Positions 17,714 to 26,031 of a stretch of 64,000 bases of DNA are shown here, piece by piece. A model generated the notes under the pieces. That model searched no databases and was not told where the DNA came from. It was given only the letters and a program-made list of their open reading frames with translations. A program made the translations under genes and the position numbers. The stretch is from Botrimarina mediterranea (GTDB lineage Bacteria; Planctomycetota; Planctomycetia; Pirellulales; Lacipirellulaceae): assembly GCF_007753265.1 (NCBI RefSeq), contig NZ_CP036349.1, forward strand, positions 5,578,862 to 5,642,861, in the 5' to 3' direction. How positions within the stretch are numbered: position 1 is the first letter of the stretch; each line of letters starts with the position of its first letter.

Positions 17714-17779
17714 ATTTACATTTTCATTCGCGCAAATTCGCGTTGATTCGCGGTTCAAGAAGTAGCGCCAAGCAACTCG

Positions 17780-18931
17780 CTACTCCTCCGGATTGGCAGG
17801 CACCACCAGCTCCGTCGGCCATTCCGCTTCGGGGGGAGTGGGCTCTTCGGGGACGAACGCCGGGGCCTCGTCGAGGTTCTCTTGCGGCGCTATTTCGGGG
17901 ACGCCCGATCGTGGCGGCTCGGCGCCCATCCGGCTTTGCAGCGCCCGCATCCGCTCTTCCATCGCCCGCATCCGCATAGCGGCGTCGCCTTGCAGTTGCA
18001 TCTGGAAGCCGGGCACATCCAGGCCGAAGCCCTCAAAGCCCGGCTGGAACACGCCGCCCTGATTGTTGAGCATCTGCTCGACCATCGGTCGCACGTCACC
18101 GGGGAGTTTGGCGATCGCTTCGTCATCGCCCTCATCGAACGTCCAGGTCTTGTCGCCCTGGGTGACGGTCACCTGCGCGGGGCCTTCGCCTTCACGCCTG
18201 ACGCTCACCGAGACGCCCGCCGCCATCGGCATGCCCTCGAGCATCGCGCCCAACTCGCCTTCACCAAGGCCTTCGCCATTCGCAAACACGCCATCGGCGC
18301 CGAAGAGGCCGCCTGGACCGAACAGGCCGCGACGACCGAAGTTCTCGGGAACCGCAACCGCCGCCTCGGCCGGACGCTCTTCGGGCGTCACCTCGACCAC
18401 GACCGGCTTGCCGCGACGCAGCAGCTCGAGCGTGATCGGCGCCTTGGCTTCGCCCTGCTGGCCGACGATTTCCGCCAGCGGCTCGATCGAAGCGATCGGC
18501 TCGCCATTGGCCCTGACGAGGATGTCGAACCGCCGCACGCCCGCCTTGCCGGCTGGGCCTTCGGGATCGACCGCACCGAGGAGCAGGCCCTCGTTGTCGG
18601 CCAGGTCCACTTGCGCACGGATCGCATCCGACACACTCTCACCGCCGACGCCGATCCAGTAACGAGAAACCGCCCGCGGAGCGAAATCGACGCCCCCCTG
18701 CCGTGCAGCGCGGCGCTCGAGCATCCGCTCGCGGAGCCGACGGGCGCGGTCGCCGTCCACATCGACATCGACGTTCACGCCGCCGTCGGGGCCGATCTGA
18801 ATCAGCGTCCCTTCGTCCTCCGCGGGAGCGTCCTCCACGTCGACGTTGACTTGGGCGAGAACCGACGGAGAGACCATTTGGACCGCCGCTAAAGCCGCGG
18901 CGGCGACAGCAAGAAGTCCGAAAACACGCAT
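17780..18931 (-). CDS. Secreted PDZ-domain protein
   Basis: A 383-residue exported protein. The signal peptide ends near residue 26 (VLA-Q). An acidic/Val-rich segment follows, then a PDZ domain at about 90-185 with GLLLGAVDPEGPAGKAGVRR, DILVRANGEPI and ITLELLRRGKPVVVEV. The C-terminal half is Gly/Glu/Pro-rich with a helical Met/Arg stretch near 330. No protease domain accompanies the PDZ, so it probably acts as a binding or scaffold protein in the envelope. A TATAAT-like box on the minus strand at 19022-19017, about 85 bp upstream, could be its -10, but no -35 is clear. Confidence 0.85.
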   Translation of the reverse strand: MRVFGLLAVAAAALAAVQMVSPSVLAQVNVDVEDAPAEDEGTLIQIGPDGGVNVDVDVDGDRARRLRERMLERRAARQGGVDFAPRAVSRYWIGVGGESVSDAIRAQVDLADNEGLLLGAVDPEGPAGKAGVRRFDILVRANGEPIASIEPLAEIVGQQGEAKAPITLELLRRGKPVVVEVTPEERPAEAAVAVPENFGRRGLFGPGGLFGADGVFANGEGLGEGELGAMLEGMPMAAGVSVSVRREGEGPAQVTVTQGDKTWTFDEGDDEAIAKLPGDVRPMVEQMLNNQGGVFQPGFEGFGLDVPGFQMQLQGDAAMRMRAMEERMRALQSRMGAEPPRSGVPEIAPQENLDEAPAFVPEEPTPPEAEWPTELVVPANPEE

Positions 18932-19116
18932 GATGGTTTGGCTCGTCTCGAGCGGGGGTCATGAGGGGAAAACGTATCAGCGCAATAACCGCTAATCGCC
19001 TCTCGCACAGACGTCCATTATACGGGAAGGGGTGGCCAATTCTGAGCCTTTTCTCCCGCGTAAAACCGTCTCCTGGCGATCCTTGGCGCTCCTAGCGCCC
19101 CGGCGGTTCCTAACCT

Positions 19117-20373
19117 CTACGCGGCCGCTCCGGCGGGGGTTCGGCCGCCGAGGGGAGGCACGGGCGCTTCCCGCAGGCGCCGCCCCGGGGGGGTCCGCAA
19201 CAGCCACGCCCAGCCAAGCACCGCCAGCACGAGCACCACGAGACTCACGTTCTGCGAGATGCTCAGCCCGGTCCCGAAAATGGCCGGCTCGTCGGTGCGG
19301 ATCGCCTCGGTCAGGAACCGCGTCACGGGATAGATCGTGAACATGAGGAGCGCCACCTCGCCGTCGCGGCGGCGGTGGGGGAACCACGCCCACAGGAGCC
19401 ACGCCGTGAGCCCCGCGTCGATCGTGCTGTAGAGCTGCGTCGGGTGGATCGGCAGGCTCCGCGCCCTCGTCGCGGCAGGCCGCTCGACCACGTCGCCATC
19501 GGCGAGTTTCAACTCGACGGGCTTCGCGTAGGCATAGGCTTCGCTCAAAATCTGCGCTGTGTCTTCAAGTGTGGCGACCGGCTCGCCGTTGATCGACGCG
19601 ATCCTCTTAGCGGCGCCATCTTCGATGAGTTGAACGCCATCGCTCTCGACGAGCCGCACGCCGTGCAGTTCGCCGTGTACGAGCTGGTCCATGAACGGCG
19701 GGCTCTCCGTCGGGAATGTCACCGCCCACGGCAGGTCGCACGCGCCGCCGTAACAACAGCCGTTGAGCAAGCAGCCGATCCGACCGATCGCCAATCCCGC
19801 CATGAAGCACGGCGCGATGATGTCGGCCATGCCGAAGAGCGGCAGCTGATGGCGGCGCATGAACCAGATGAACGCGATAAGACCCCCGATCACCGAGCCG
19901 TAGACCACCAGTCCTCCTTCGGTGAACTGCAGCACGTCGATGATCGTCTCGCCGAGCGGCTGGCCGGCGTACTTCTCTTCCCAATACTCGATGACAAAGA
20001 ACGCCCGCGCGCCGGCGATCCCCGCGACGAACAGCCAGAACGCCAGCGCAAAGATGGTGTCCGGCGCGACGCCGTGCCTCCGCGCCCGATGCACCGCCAT
20101 AGCCAGACCGACGCTGATCGCCACGAGCAGCATCACGCCGTAGCCACGGATCGGCACGCCCTGCGGCGCGAAGCGCGGCGCGAAGAACAGCACCAGCGCG
20201 CCAACCACTAGCGGTTGCGTATAAGCCCAGAACTCGCCGTCCACGCCGCGCTGGATCGCATGCCACCCCATCAGCGCGCCGAAGCCAAGCACCCACAGCG
20301 CGAGCAGCACGCCCGCCCCAAGGATCGGGACGCCGCCGGCTTCGACGGGGATGCGGAAGAGCTCGCTCAGCAT
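19117..20373 (-). CDS. lgt: Prolipoprotein diacylglyceryl transferase Lgt with periplasmic insertion
   Basis: This enzyme transfers diacylglycerol to the lipobox cysteine of prolipoproteins, so it acts upstream of every lipoprotein in this window. Family motifs are GGLVVYGSVIGG (153-164), GRIGCLLNGCCYG (197-209), HPTQLY (310-315) and a C-terminal membrane segment. At 418 residues it is about 120 longer than E. coli Lgt. About 85 extra residues sit at 222-305, between two conserved motifs, and look like the second half of a PDZ domain (IASINGEPVATLEDTAQIL). The ATG at 20373 is followed by several membrane segments. It probably shares a transcript with panC and folK. Confidence 0.94.
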   Translation of the reverse strand: MLSELFRIPVEAGGVPILGAGVLLALWVLGFGALMGWHAIQRGVDGEFWAYTQPLVVGALVLFFAPRFAPQGVPIRGYGVMLLVAISVGLAMAVHRARRHGVAPDTIFALAFWLFVAGIAGARAFFVIEYWEEKYAGQPLGETIIDVLQFTEGGLVVYGSVIGGLIAFIWFMRRHQLPLFGMADIIAPCFMAGLAIGRIGCLLNGCCYGGACDLPWAVTFPTESPPFMDQLVHGELHGVRLVESDGVQLIEDGAAKRIASINGEPVATLEDTAQILSEAYAYAKPVELKLADGDVVERPAATRARSLPIHPTQLYSTIDAGLTAWLLWAWFPHRRRDGEVALLMFTIYPVTRFLTEAIRTDEPAIFGTGLSISQNVSLVVLVLAVLGWAWLLRTPPGRRLREAPVPPLGGRTPAGAAA

Positions 20374-20376
20374 GAT

Positions 20377-20462
20377 CGAGGCGCTAGTTGCTTGGCGCTG
20401 GGCGCTGGTTCATTGGTGAAAACATCTGTCCTGAGCGCCTAGCGCCTGTCGCCTAGCGCCCC
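20377..20462. repeat. Inverted GGCGCTAG repeat cluster
   Basis: Three GGCGCTRG units (20379-20412) face three complementary units (20436-20460) across about 25 bp. Related clusters occur at 30503-30538 and around the S23 gene at 34398-34438 and 34817-34850. It fills the panC-lgt spacer. Confidence 0.8.
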
Positions 20463-20466
20463 GAAC

Positions 20467-21318
20467 TTACGCCAGCCTCACGTTATCAATCAACCGCGTT
20501 TGCCCCACCCGCGCGGCGACGGCGATCACGGCGGGCGCGTCAACGGTCTCGACCTCGTCCATCGTCCCGTCGCGCAGCACCGCGACGTACTGCAACTCGA
20601 CCCCCTCGGTGGAAGCGATAGCCCGACGGGCCGCTTCACGCAGCTTGCTAGCATCGCGTTCCCCCGCCGCATGGAGCCGCTCCGCCTCACGCAGGCCTTG
20701 CGACAAGCACAGCGCGCGCTGGCGTTCGTCCGCGGAGAGGTACGCGTTGCGGCTGCTCATCGCGATGCCGTCCGCTTCGCGCACCGTGGGGCAGACGACG
20801 ACCTCGATCGGCAGGTTGAGGTCGGCGACCATCCGCCGCACAACGACGGTCTGCTGGTAATCCTTCTGCCCGAAGTACGCGCGGTCCGCGGGGGCGATCA
20901 GCAGCAGCTTCGCGACCACGGTCGCCACGCCGGCGAAGTGCGTCGGGCGGATCGCTCCCTCGAAGGGACGCGCCACCGAACCAACATCGATGCTCGTCGT
21001 CGCGCCGGGCGGGTACATCGCCTCGACGCTCGGCGCGAAGACCGCATCGACGCCGACATCGCCGAGCTTCTTCGCGTCCGCCTCGAGGTCGCGCGGGTAA
21101 CGCTCGAAGTCCTCGCTCGGCGCGAACTGGGTCGGGTTCACGAACACCGTCGCGATCACCCGGTCGCAGCCCTTGGTCGCCGCCTCGGCAAGCGACAGGT
21201 GCCCGGCATGCAACGCGCCCATCGTCGGCACAACGCCGACGGTCTCGCCCGCGCGCTGGCGTTCACGCACCCACTGGCGCGTGGCGTCGATTTCGTGGAT
21301 CAGCAGCGGCGTGGGCAT
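20467..21318 (-). CDS. panC: Pantoate--beta-alanine ligase
   Basis: The last step of pantothenate synthesis: ATP-dependent ligation of pantoate and beta-alanine. It has 283 residues, the usual length. Nucleotidyltransferase motifs are PTMGALHAGHLSL near the N-terminus (HIGH-like) and FGQKDYQQ in the middle. VVVCPTVREADGIAMSSRN is the family signature (KMSKS-like serines). It lies 122 bp downstream of folK on the same strand and just upstream of lgt. The start is the ATG at 21318. Confidence 0.97.
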   Translation of the reverse strand: MPTPLLIHEIDATRQWVRERQRAGETVGVVPTMGALHAGHLSLAEAATKGCDRVIATVFVNPTQFAPSEDFERYPRDLEADAKKLGDVGVDAVFAPSVEAMYPPGATTSIDVGSVARPFEGAIRPTHFAGVATVVAKLLLIAPADRAYFGQKDYQQTVVVRRMVADLNLPIEVVVCPTVREADGIAMSSRNAYLSADERQRALCLSQGLREAERLHAAGERDASKLREAARRAIASTEGVELQYVAVLRDGTMDEVETVDAPAVIAVAARVGQTRLIDNVRLA

Positions 21319-21429
21319 GGGACGAATCGTTCTGACAACATGACGATGGTGGCGTTGAATCGCCGCATTGTCACCAGATTATCCCCCTCCCTGTTAGGGA
21401 GGGGGGACACGCCGGGGCCTCGCGCTCAT

Positions 21430-21458
21430 TTAGCCCCCGGTCATTGACCGGGGCCTAA
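21430..21458. repeat. 29-bp palindrome, CCCCCGGTCATTGACC family, copy 1
   Basis: A nearly perfect inverted repeat of the type found three more times in ribosomal spacers (55250, 58320, 59273). Here it contains the TGA stop and the last codons of folK. Confidence 0.88.
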
Positions 21459-22205
21459 TTGGACCGGGGGCTGACTGCGGTTCGCCCGCGGCCAAACGCA
21501 TTCCACTGCCGCAAGCACCTCCTCGCGCCAATGCCCCGCGGGGCAGTCCACCAGCGCGAGGCGTGGCCCGGGAACAGGCGCCGGCGTCCGCGTTCGATTC
21601 GCATCGATCGTCAGCCGCGGCGCCGTCAGGGCGGTCGCCTCTTCAACGACGCGAATCGTTATGCCGCGTTCTGCGGCAATCCACTCACGGACGTCGTTAT
21701 CGTCGCCGCCATCGTCGCCGACGAGCAGCAGCGCGTCGGCGCCGCTTTGCAACTGCTCGAGTAATTGCGCGATCGTCGCGCCGCATTCGGGATGCCACCA
21801 ATCGCCCGCAACTTCTTCCGCGGGCTCGAGCACGAACGGCCGGAACGACATCCGCGGATGCGGGACGCGCAGCGTCGGCGCGTCGATCACTCCATCGCCA
21901 TAGAGCAAGAGGTCGACATCGAGCGTCCGCGCCGCCCAGCGGGTGTGGCGCGTGCGATCGAGCGACTGCTCGATCGCTTGCAACGCCGCTAACAACTCCA
22001 ATGGCGGAAGCTCGCTATCGAATGTCGCGGCAGCGTTCAGAAAATCGCTCTGACCCGCGGGACCGCCGATGGGCGGCGTCGCATGACGGCTGCTAGCACG
22101 CAACGTGCCCGTGACGGCGAGCTTTTCGAGCCCTTCGATCGCCGCGTCGAGCGACGCAGCGGCGTCGCCGAGGTTCGATCCGAGCGACACGAGCGTACGT
22201 GGCAT
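21441..22205 (-). CDS. folK: 2-amino-4-hydroxy-6-hydroxymethyldihydropteridine diphosphokinase with C-terminal extension
   Basis: HPPK transfers pyrophosphate from ATP to the pterin precursor of folate. Residues 1-155 carry the fold: VSLGSNLGD, the RTLDVDLLLYGD catalytic segment with its Asp pair, and VPHPRMSFRPFVLEP. HPPK is normally about 160 residues. This one has 254; the last 95 (from GADALLLVGDDGGDD) have no recognised family. The final residues QLGPGQ and the stop are read from a palindromic repeat. The start is the ATG at 22205. Confidence 0.92.
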   Translation of the reverse strand: MPRTLVSLGSNLGDAAASLDAAIEGLEKLAVTGTLRASSRHATPPIGGPAGQSDFLNAAATFDSELPPLELLAALQAIEQSLDRTRHTRWAARTLDVDLLLYGDGVIDAPTLRVPHPRMSFRPFVLEPAEEVAGDWWHPECGATIAQLLEQLQSGADALLLVGDDGGDDNDVREWIAAERGITIRVVEEATALTAPRLTIDANRTRTPAPVPGPRLALVDCPAGHWREEVLAAVECVWPRANRSQPPVQLGPGQ

Positions 22206-22669
22206 GACGCATCGGGTCGGAGAGAAACCAACAAGAGCTTGGGAGGGACTTCCGTGTCGCCGGCGTTTGAGCGCCGTTTATGGAATCGTTTCCCTCGGTC
22301 CCGCCTCCCAAGTGACTTGTCGGCGGTCAGCGCGCACCTTGAGCGCGAGCGCTGTCACCGCAGTTAAAAACGGTCGCCGCGCCACCTACAAGGAATTAGG
22401 TGCGACCAACCGCCACAAAGAATCCACCCACCACCGATCTGGCCTGCGCTAAGCGCTAAAGCGAGGTCGGCCGCTGCGACGTCCTGTTCCGTGCACGTCG
22501 CAGCGATGAGAGGCGAGTTTTGCGAAGTCTTCATCGATTGTCAAGCAACAGAATTGGATGAGTGCGCAACACGCCCAACGAATAGCGTTCCGACCCGTGC
22601 TTGTGCGCACTCGGCGCGGTAATCTCGTCGTCGTAAACGGCAACGGATTGCAATGACGCGTCGCCAATC
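22206..22669. other. Divergent intergenic region folK / hemD-hemE
   Basis: These 464 bp have no convincing gene on either strand. They include an imperfect inverted repeat (CTTGGGAGGGAC near 22237 against GTCCCGCCTCCCAAG near 22299) and a short hairpin (GCGACGT...ACGTCGC, 22476-22503). A TTGACA on the minus strand near 22540 has no good -10 partner. GC is lower in the right half. Confidence 0.5.
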
Positions 22670-24727
22670 GTGAGCGCCCCTATGAGCGAAGCCGTTGTGA
22701 CTAGCGAAGATTCTTCCGGCAAAGCGTTCGCTGGACTGCGCGTGCTCTCGCTCGAGAGCCGTCGCGCTGCTGAGATGGCGCGGCTCATCGAGAAGCACGG
22801 CGGCGAGGCGCACGTCAGCCCTTCGATGCGTGAAGAACTTGTCGATGACGACCGCCCCGCGATCGAATTCGCCCATCGATTGGTGGGCGGCGAGATCGAC
22901 GCGGTGATCCTGCTCACCGGCGTCGGTGTGAAGATGTTCATCGATCAAGTCGAACGCCACGTCGGTCGGCAACGCCTGTTGGACTCGCTTTCGGACATCC
23001 CGACGCTCGCGCGCGGGCCGAAGCCCGTCGCCGTGATGCGCGAGCTGGGCCTCAAGCCGACGCTCCGCGCGCCGGCGCCGAATACGTGGCGCGAGGTCCT
23101 GGCGACGATCGACACGCAACTGCCCGTCGCGAATCAAACCATCGGTCTGCAAGAATACGGCGAGACGAACCCGAGCCTGATCGCCGGACTCGAAGCCCGC
23201 GGCGCGCGGGTCGATCGCTTGCAGGTCTACCGCTGGGCCCTCCCCGACGACACGGCGCCGCTCGAAGCGAACGCCCGCCGCCTCGCCGAGGGCGAAGCCG
23301 ACGTCGTGATGCTCACCTCCGCCAATCAGCTCAACAACCTGATGGTGGTCGCCGAGCGATTGGGCATCGAGAACGCCGTGCGCGAAGGCTTTCGCAACGC
23401 GGTGGTCGTGTCGATCGGCCCCACCACGAGCGAACGCCTCCGCGCGATGGAGCTGCCCGTCGATATCGAATCGAGCGGCGCGATGGGCAAGATGGTCGCC
23501 GACGCCGCGGCGGGATCGCACGCGATCTTGGAACGCAAGAAGGGACTCCGCCAATTGCTTGGCGGCGAGCCGGCGACGTTAGTCGTCGGTGGGAAGCGTG
23601 TGCCACCCCTTTTTCAAGAGAATAGCACCGACCACTCACGTGGCCGGCTCGCCGACGACACGCGCTTGCAGGTTCTTCGTGACGCCGTCGCCGGTCAACC
23701 TTGGGCGGACTCCGACTTCCTCCGCGCTTGCCGCCGCGAACCCGTCTCACGCACGCCCGTGTGGCTGATGCGACAGGCGGGGCGCTACATGCCCGAGTAC
23801 CGCGCCGTGCGCGCGCAGCACTCGTTCCTCGACCTCTGCAAGAACCCCGCGCTGTGCAGCGAGGTGATGTGCACCGCGGTCGATTACCTCGGCGTCGATG
23901 CGGCGATTATCTTCAGTGATCTGTTGCCGATCCTCGAACCGATGGGGCTCGAGCTCGAGTTTGCGCCCGGCGATGGCCCTGTGATCCACAACCCGGTGCG
24001 CGAGGCCGAGGACGTCGAGCGCGTCATCGACCTCACGAGCGTCGACGCGTTGTGGTTCGTCGTCGAGACGGTGCGCAAGACCCGCGCGGACTTGCCGAGC
24101 CATCTGCCGCTGATTGGTTTCGCCGGCGCGCCGTTCACGCTCGCCAGCTACGTGATCGAAGGGGGCGGCAGCCGCAACTACCTGCACACACGCACGCTGA
24201 TGCAACGCGACGAAGGCGCGTGGCGCGAGTTGATGCAGCGCTTCGCCCGCTCCGCCGCGTTGTACCTCAACGCCCAGATCGCCGCCGGCGCGCAGGCGGT
24301 GCAGGTCTTCGACAGCTGGGTCGGCTGCCTCGGCCCCGGCGACTACCGCCGCTACGTGCTGCCCTACACGCAAGAGTTGATCAATGCGCTCGACCCCTCG
24401 GCCGTGGTGATTCACTTCGCCGCGGGGAACCCCGAGCTATTGCCGCTAGCCTCGGAAGCGGGCGGCGACGTGATCGGCGTCGATTGGCGCACCGACCTCG
24501 CGCCGGCGTGGGACCGGCTCGGCCCGAACGTCGCCGTGCAAGGCAATCTCGACCCAATGACGCTGCTCGCGCCGCAGGCGACCATCGAACAACGCGCCGG
24601 CGACCTCCTCAAGAGCGTCGCCAACCGCCCCGGCCACGTCTTCAACCTCGGCCACGGCATCGTGCCGCAGACGCCACCGGAGAACGCGCGGGCGCTAGTG
24701 GACTTTGTCCACGAGTGGTCGTCGTAG
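22670..24727 (+). CDS. hemDE: Fused uroporphyrinogen-III synthase / uroporphyrinogen decarboxylase
   Basis: This joins two consecutive steps of haem synthesis in one 685-residue chain. Residues about 14-290 are the HEM4 fold of HemD (FAGLRVLSLESRRAAEMARL; VVMLTSANQLNNL; VVVSIGPTTSERLRAMELPV). Residues about 340-685 are HemE, with the signature WLMRQAGRYMPEYR, the catalytic Asp in IFSDLLPILEPMG, and GFAGAPFTLASY. There is no stop and no ATG between Met279-region and the HemE motif, so a fusion is the simplest reading. The linker at about 299-328 is encoded by a palindromic repeat. The start is GTG 22670 or ATG 22682; neither has a clear Shine-Dalgarno. The stop lies in another palindrome. Confidence 0.92.
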   Translation: MSAPMSEAVVTSEDSSGKAFAGLRVLSLESRRAAEMARLIEKHGGEAHVSPSMREELVDDDRPAIEFAHRLVGGEIDAVILLTGVGVKMFIDQVERHVGRQRLLDSLSDIPTLARGPKPVAVMRELGLKPTLRAPAPNTWREVLATIDTQLPVANQTIGLQEYGETNPSLIAGLEARGARVDRLQVYRWALPDDTAPLEANARRLAEGEADVVMLTSANQLNNLMVVAERLGIENAVREGFRNAVVVSIGPTTSERLRAMELPVDIESSGAMGKMVADAAAGSHAILERKKGLRQLLGGEPATLVVGGKRVPPLFQENSTDHSRGRLADDTRLQVLRDAVAGQPWADSDFLRACRREPVSRTPVWLMRQAGRYMPEYRAVRAQHSFLDLCKNPALCSEVMCTAVDYLGVDAAIIFSDLLPILEPMGLELEFAPGDGPVIHNPVREAEDVERVIDLTSVDALWFVVETVRKTRADLPSHLPLIGFAGAPFTLASYVIEGGGSRNYLHTRTLMQRDEGAWRELMQRFARSAALYLNAQIAAGAQAVQVFDSWVGCLGPGDYRRYVLPYTQELINALDPSAVVIHFAAGNPELLPLASEAGGDVIGVDWRTDLAPAWDRLGPNVAVQGNLDPMTLLAPQATIEQRAGDLLKSVANRPGHVFNLGHGIVPQTPPENARALVDFVHEWSS
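23564..23653. repeat. GAGCCGGC-family palindrome inside the hemD-hemE frame
   Basis: The left arm (23564-23593, GGCGAGCCGGCGACGTTAGT...) and right arm (23626-23653, ending TGGCCGGCTCGCC) match the intergenic element at 14968-15043. The frame stays open through it and codes for the HemD-HemE linker. Confidence 0.9.
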
Positions 24728-24950
24728 GGTCCGCTGTGCGGACCGCCCGTTCGACTCGCCCGTGCGTTGGATGGGCTACGGGAAGGGGCACACCGGGTAC
24801 CCGCTACAACACCCTCCCCTAGCCCCTCCCTCTGAAGAAGGAGGGGGACACCCAGGGTGACTTCGTCACCGAAGAGAGGCCCCGCGCTATCTTGTCGGCA
24901 GATTGCAAAGGCGAGCCGCCAACCACGGTCCACACAGCGGACCCTACGCA
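24724..24950. repeat. Element with 22-bp terminal inverted repeats between convergent genes
   Basis: The left end GTAGGGTCCGCTGTGCGGAC (24724 on) is matched by its complement near 24929-24947. Between them lies further GC-rich sequence with GGAGGGGG / CCCTCCC pairing. The TAG stop of hemDE (24725-24727) is in the left arm and the TAG stop of the small gene on the other strand (24944-24946) is in the right arm. Confidence 0.82.
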
Positions 24951-25192
24951 ACGGGCCTTCTGAAATGTTGATACGCCATCAACACCTCGTACAAGTCCGC
25001 CGAGATCGTCACTTCGTCGTTGTCGAAGTCGGCGAGCCAAGTCCGCTGGCTACGCACCGCGTCGGCCAACAGCGGCAAGAGTTGCGACGCGGGCGCGGTC
25101 ACCGACTGGTTGTCGGCCGACATCCGCACCGCGGGGACCTCGGGGACATCGTCCTCGGGGCCGCGATAGATCCTCAGCGATCGTGCGCGCAT
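24944..25192 (-). CDS. Small hypothetical protein
   Basis: An 82-residue soluble protein without signal peptide or membrane segment. It starts MRARSLRIYRG with Asp/Glu/Pro-rich residues next, then a helical part (QLLPLLADAVRSQRTWLADF) and ends with ISADLYEVLMAYQHFRRP. I do not recognise a family; composition supports coding. The ATG at 25192 is preferred over an in-frame start at 25240. It converges with hemDE. Confidence 0.6.
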   Translation of the reverse strand: MRARSLRIYRGPEDDVPEVPAVRMSADNQSVTAPASQLLPLLADAVRSQRTWLADFDNDEVTISADLYEVLMAYQHFRRPVA

Positions 25193-25504
25193 AGTCGTTG
25201 CCGTTCCCTCGGCCGTCTGTGCATCGAAATAGCAGCGCAACGACCCACCCCGGGGCGCGGCACGGCTCCGTGAAGCTGCTATCGGCGGGTCCGACCGTAG
25301 GGGTTGAATAAGTTGGTGCGAATTTGCGGGAATCCCTCGGTTGCGCCGGAGTAGGTTGCCCGACCCGCGTCAGCCGACGCCGCTTGCCGGGACTAAGGGC
25401 TGTCGCTGCTGGCGCCGATAGATACCCGATGCCCGCCCCCGGTCCAGTCGGCTGTGGGGGCTGACACCCCTTCGCCCCCCCACCCGAGGAGCCCAGAATC
25501 CGCC

Positions 25505-25726
25505 ATGTGGCGTTCGTTCTTCCTCGCCGTCGGCGCCTACGTCTGCCTCCTGGGTTTTGAGGCCCTGGCGATCCACAAGGCCGTGCTCAAGCCGCAGATG
25601 CGCGGCGGGCAGGTGGTGACGCCGGCCCGCGACGTAACGCCCCCGGAATGGGCCCCCTGGAGCCTCCTAGCGGGCGGCTCGATCGTGGTGCTGTATAGCC
25701 TCACCCTGATGCGAAAGAGCGGCTGA
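25505..25726 (+). CDS. Small membrane protein, hypothetical
   Basis: A 73-residue protein with two membrane segments: about 4-24 (SFFLAVGAYVCLLGFEALAI) and about 50-68 (WSLLAGGSIVVLYSLTLM), separated by a short polar loop containing TPPEWAPW. Both termini are probably on the same side of the membrane. No family recognised. The ATG at 25505 has AGGAGCC about 14 bp upstream, somewhat far. Confidence 0.65.
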   Translation: MWRSFFLAVGAYVCLLGFEALAIHKAVLKPQMRGGQVVTPARDVTPPEWAPWSLLAGGSIVVLYSLTLMRKSG

Positions 25727-25745
25727 GGGGGGCCTGACGGCCCCC

Positions 25746-25871
25746 GGGGGCTAGGGACTGGGGGCTAGGGACGAGGGGGTTCCGGTGTGAACCTTTTCGG
25801 TAGGCCAACTGTTGTTACTGGGTCGGAGCCCAAATCCCTCATCCCCTGGCCCCTACCGCCTGGCCCCTCCC
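25746..25871. repeat. Inverted GGGGCTAGGG / CCCCTGGCCCC repeat upstream of ilvB
   Basis: Two direct GGGGGCTAGGGA units (25746-25772) face complementary units (about 25836-25870) across 60 bp, so the region can fold as one long imperfect hairpin. It ends just before the predicted ilvB promoter, so it is outside that transcript. Confidence 0.6.
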
Positions 25872-25878
25872 CAATCGG

Positions 25879-25908
25879 TTGTGATCGCCCCGGCGGTCCG
25901 GGTATGAT
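25879..25908 (+). promoter_or_regulatory. Predicted sigma70-type promoter of ilvB
   Basis: TTGTGA (25879-25884) and TATGAT (25903-25908) are 18 bp apart. The implied leader is about 115 nt. I see no leader peptide with runs of branched-chain codons and no T-box in it. Confidence 0.5.
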
Positions 25909-26031
25909 GAGGGGCTTGCGCCACAGGGCCTGCTTTGAGGATTCCTCCGGGGGCTGACGCCTCCCCAGCTCGCACGATGTTTGACTGGTCGGCTTTCCGC
26001 CTTCCCACTTCCAACTTCCCACTTCGTCCAC

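Noticed and set aside
22540-22546. TTGACA on the minus strand as a folK promoter
   Set aside because: The box 17 bp downstream (AAAACT) is a poor -10 and the distance to folK exceeds 300 bp.
25909-26031. Leader peptide attenuator or T-box ahead of ilvB
   Set aside because: No run of Leu/Val/Ile codons and no T-box core sequence were seen in the leader.
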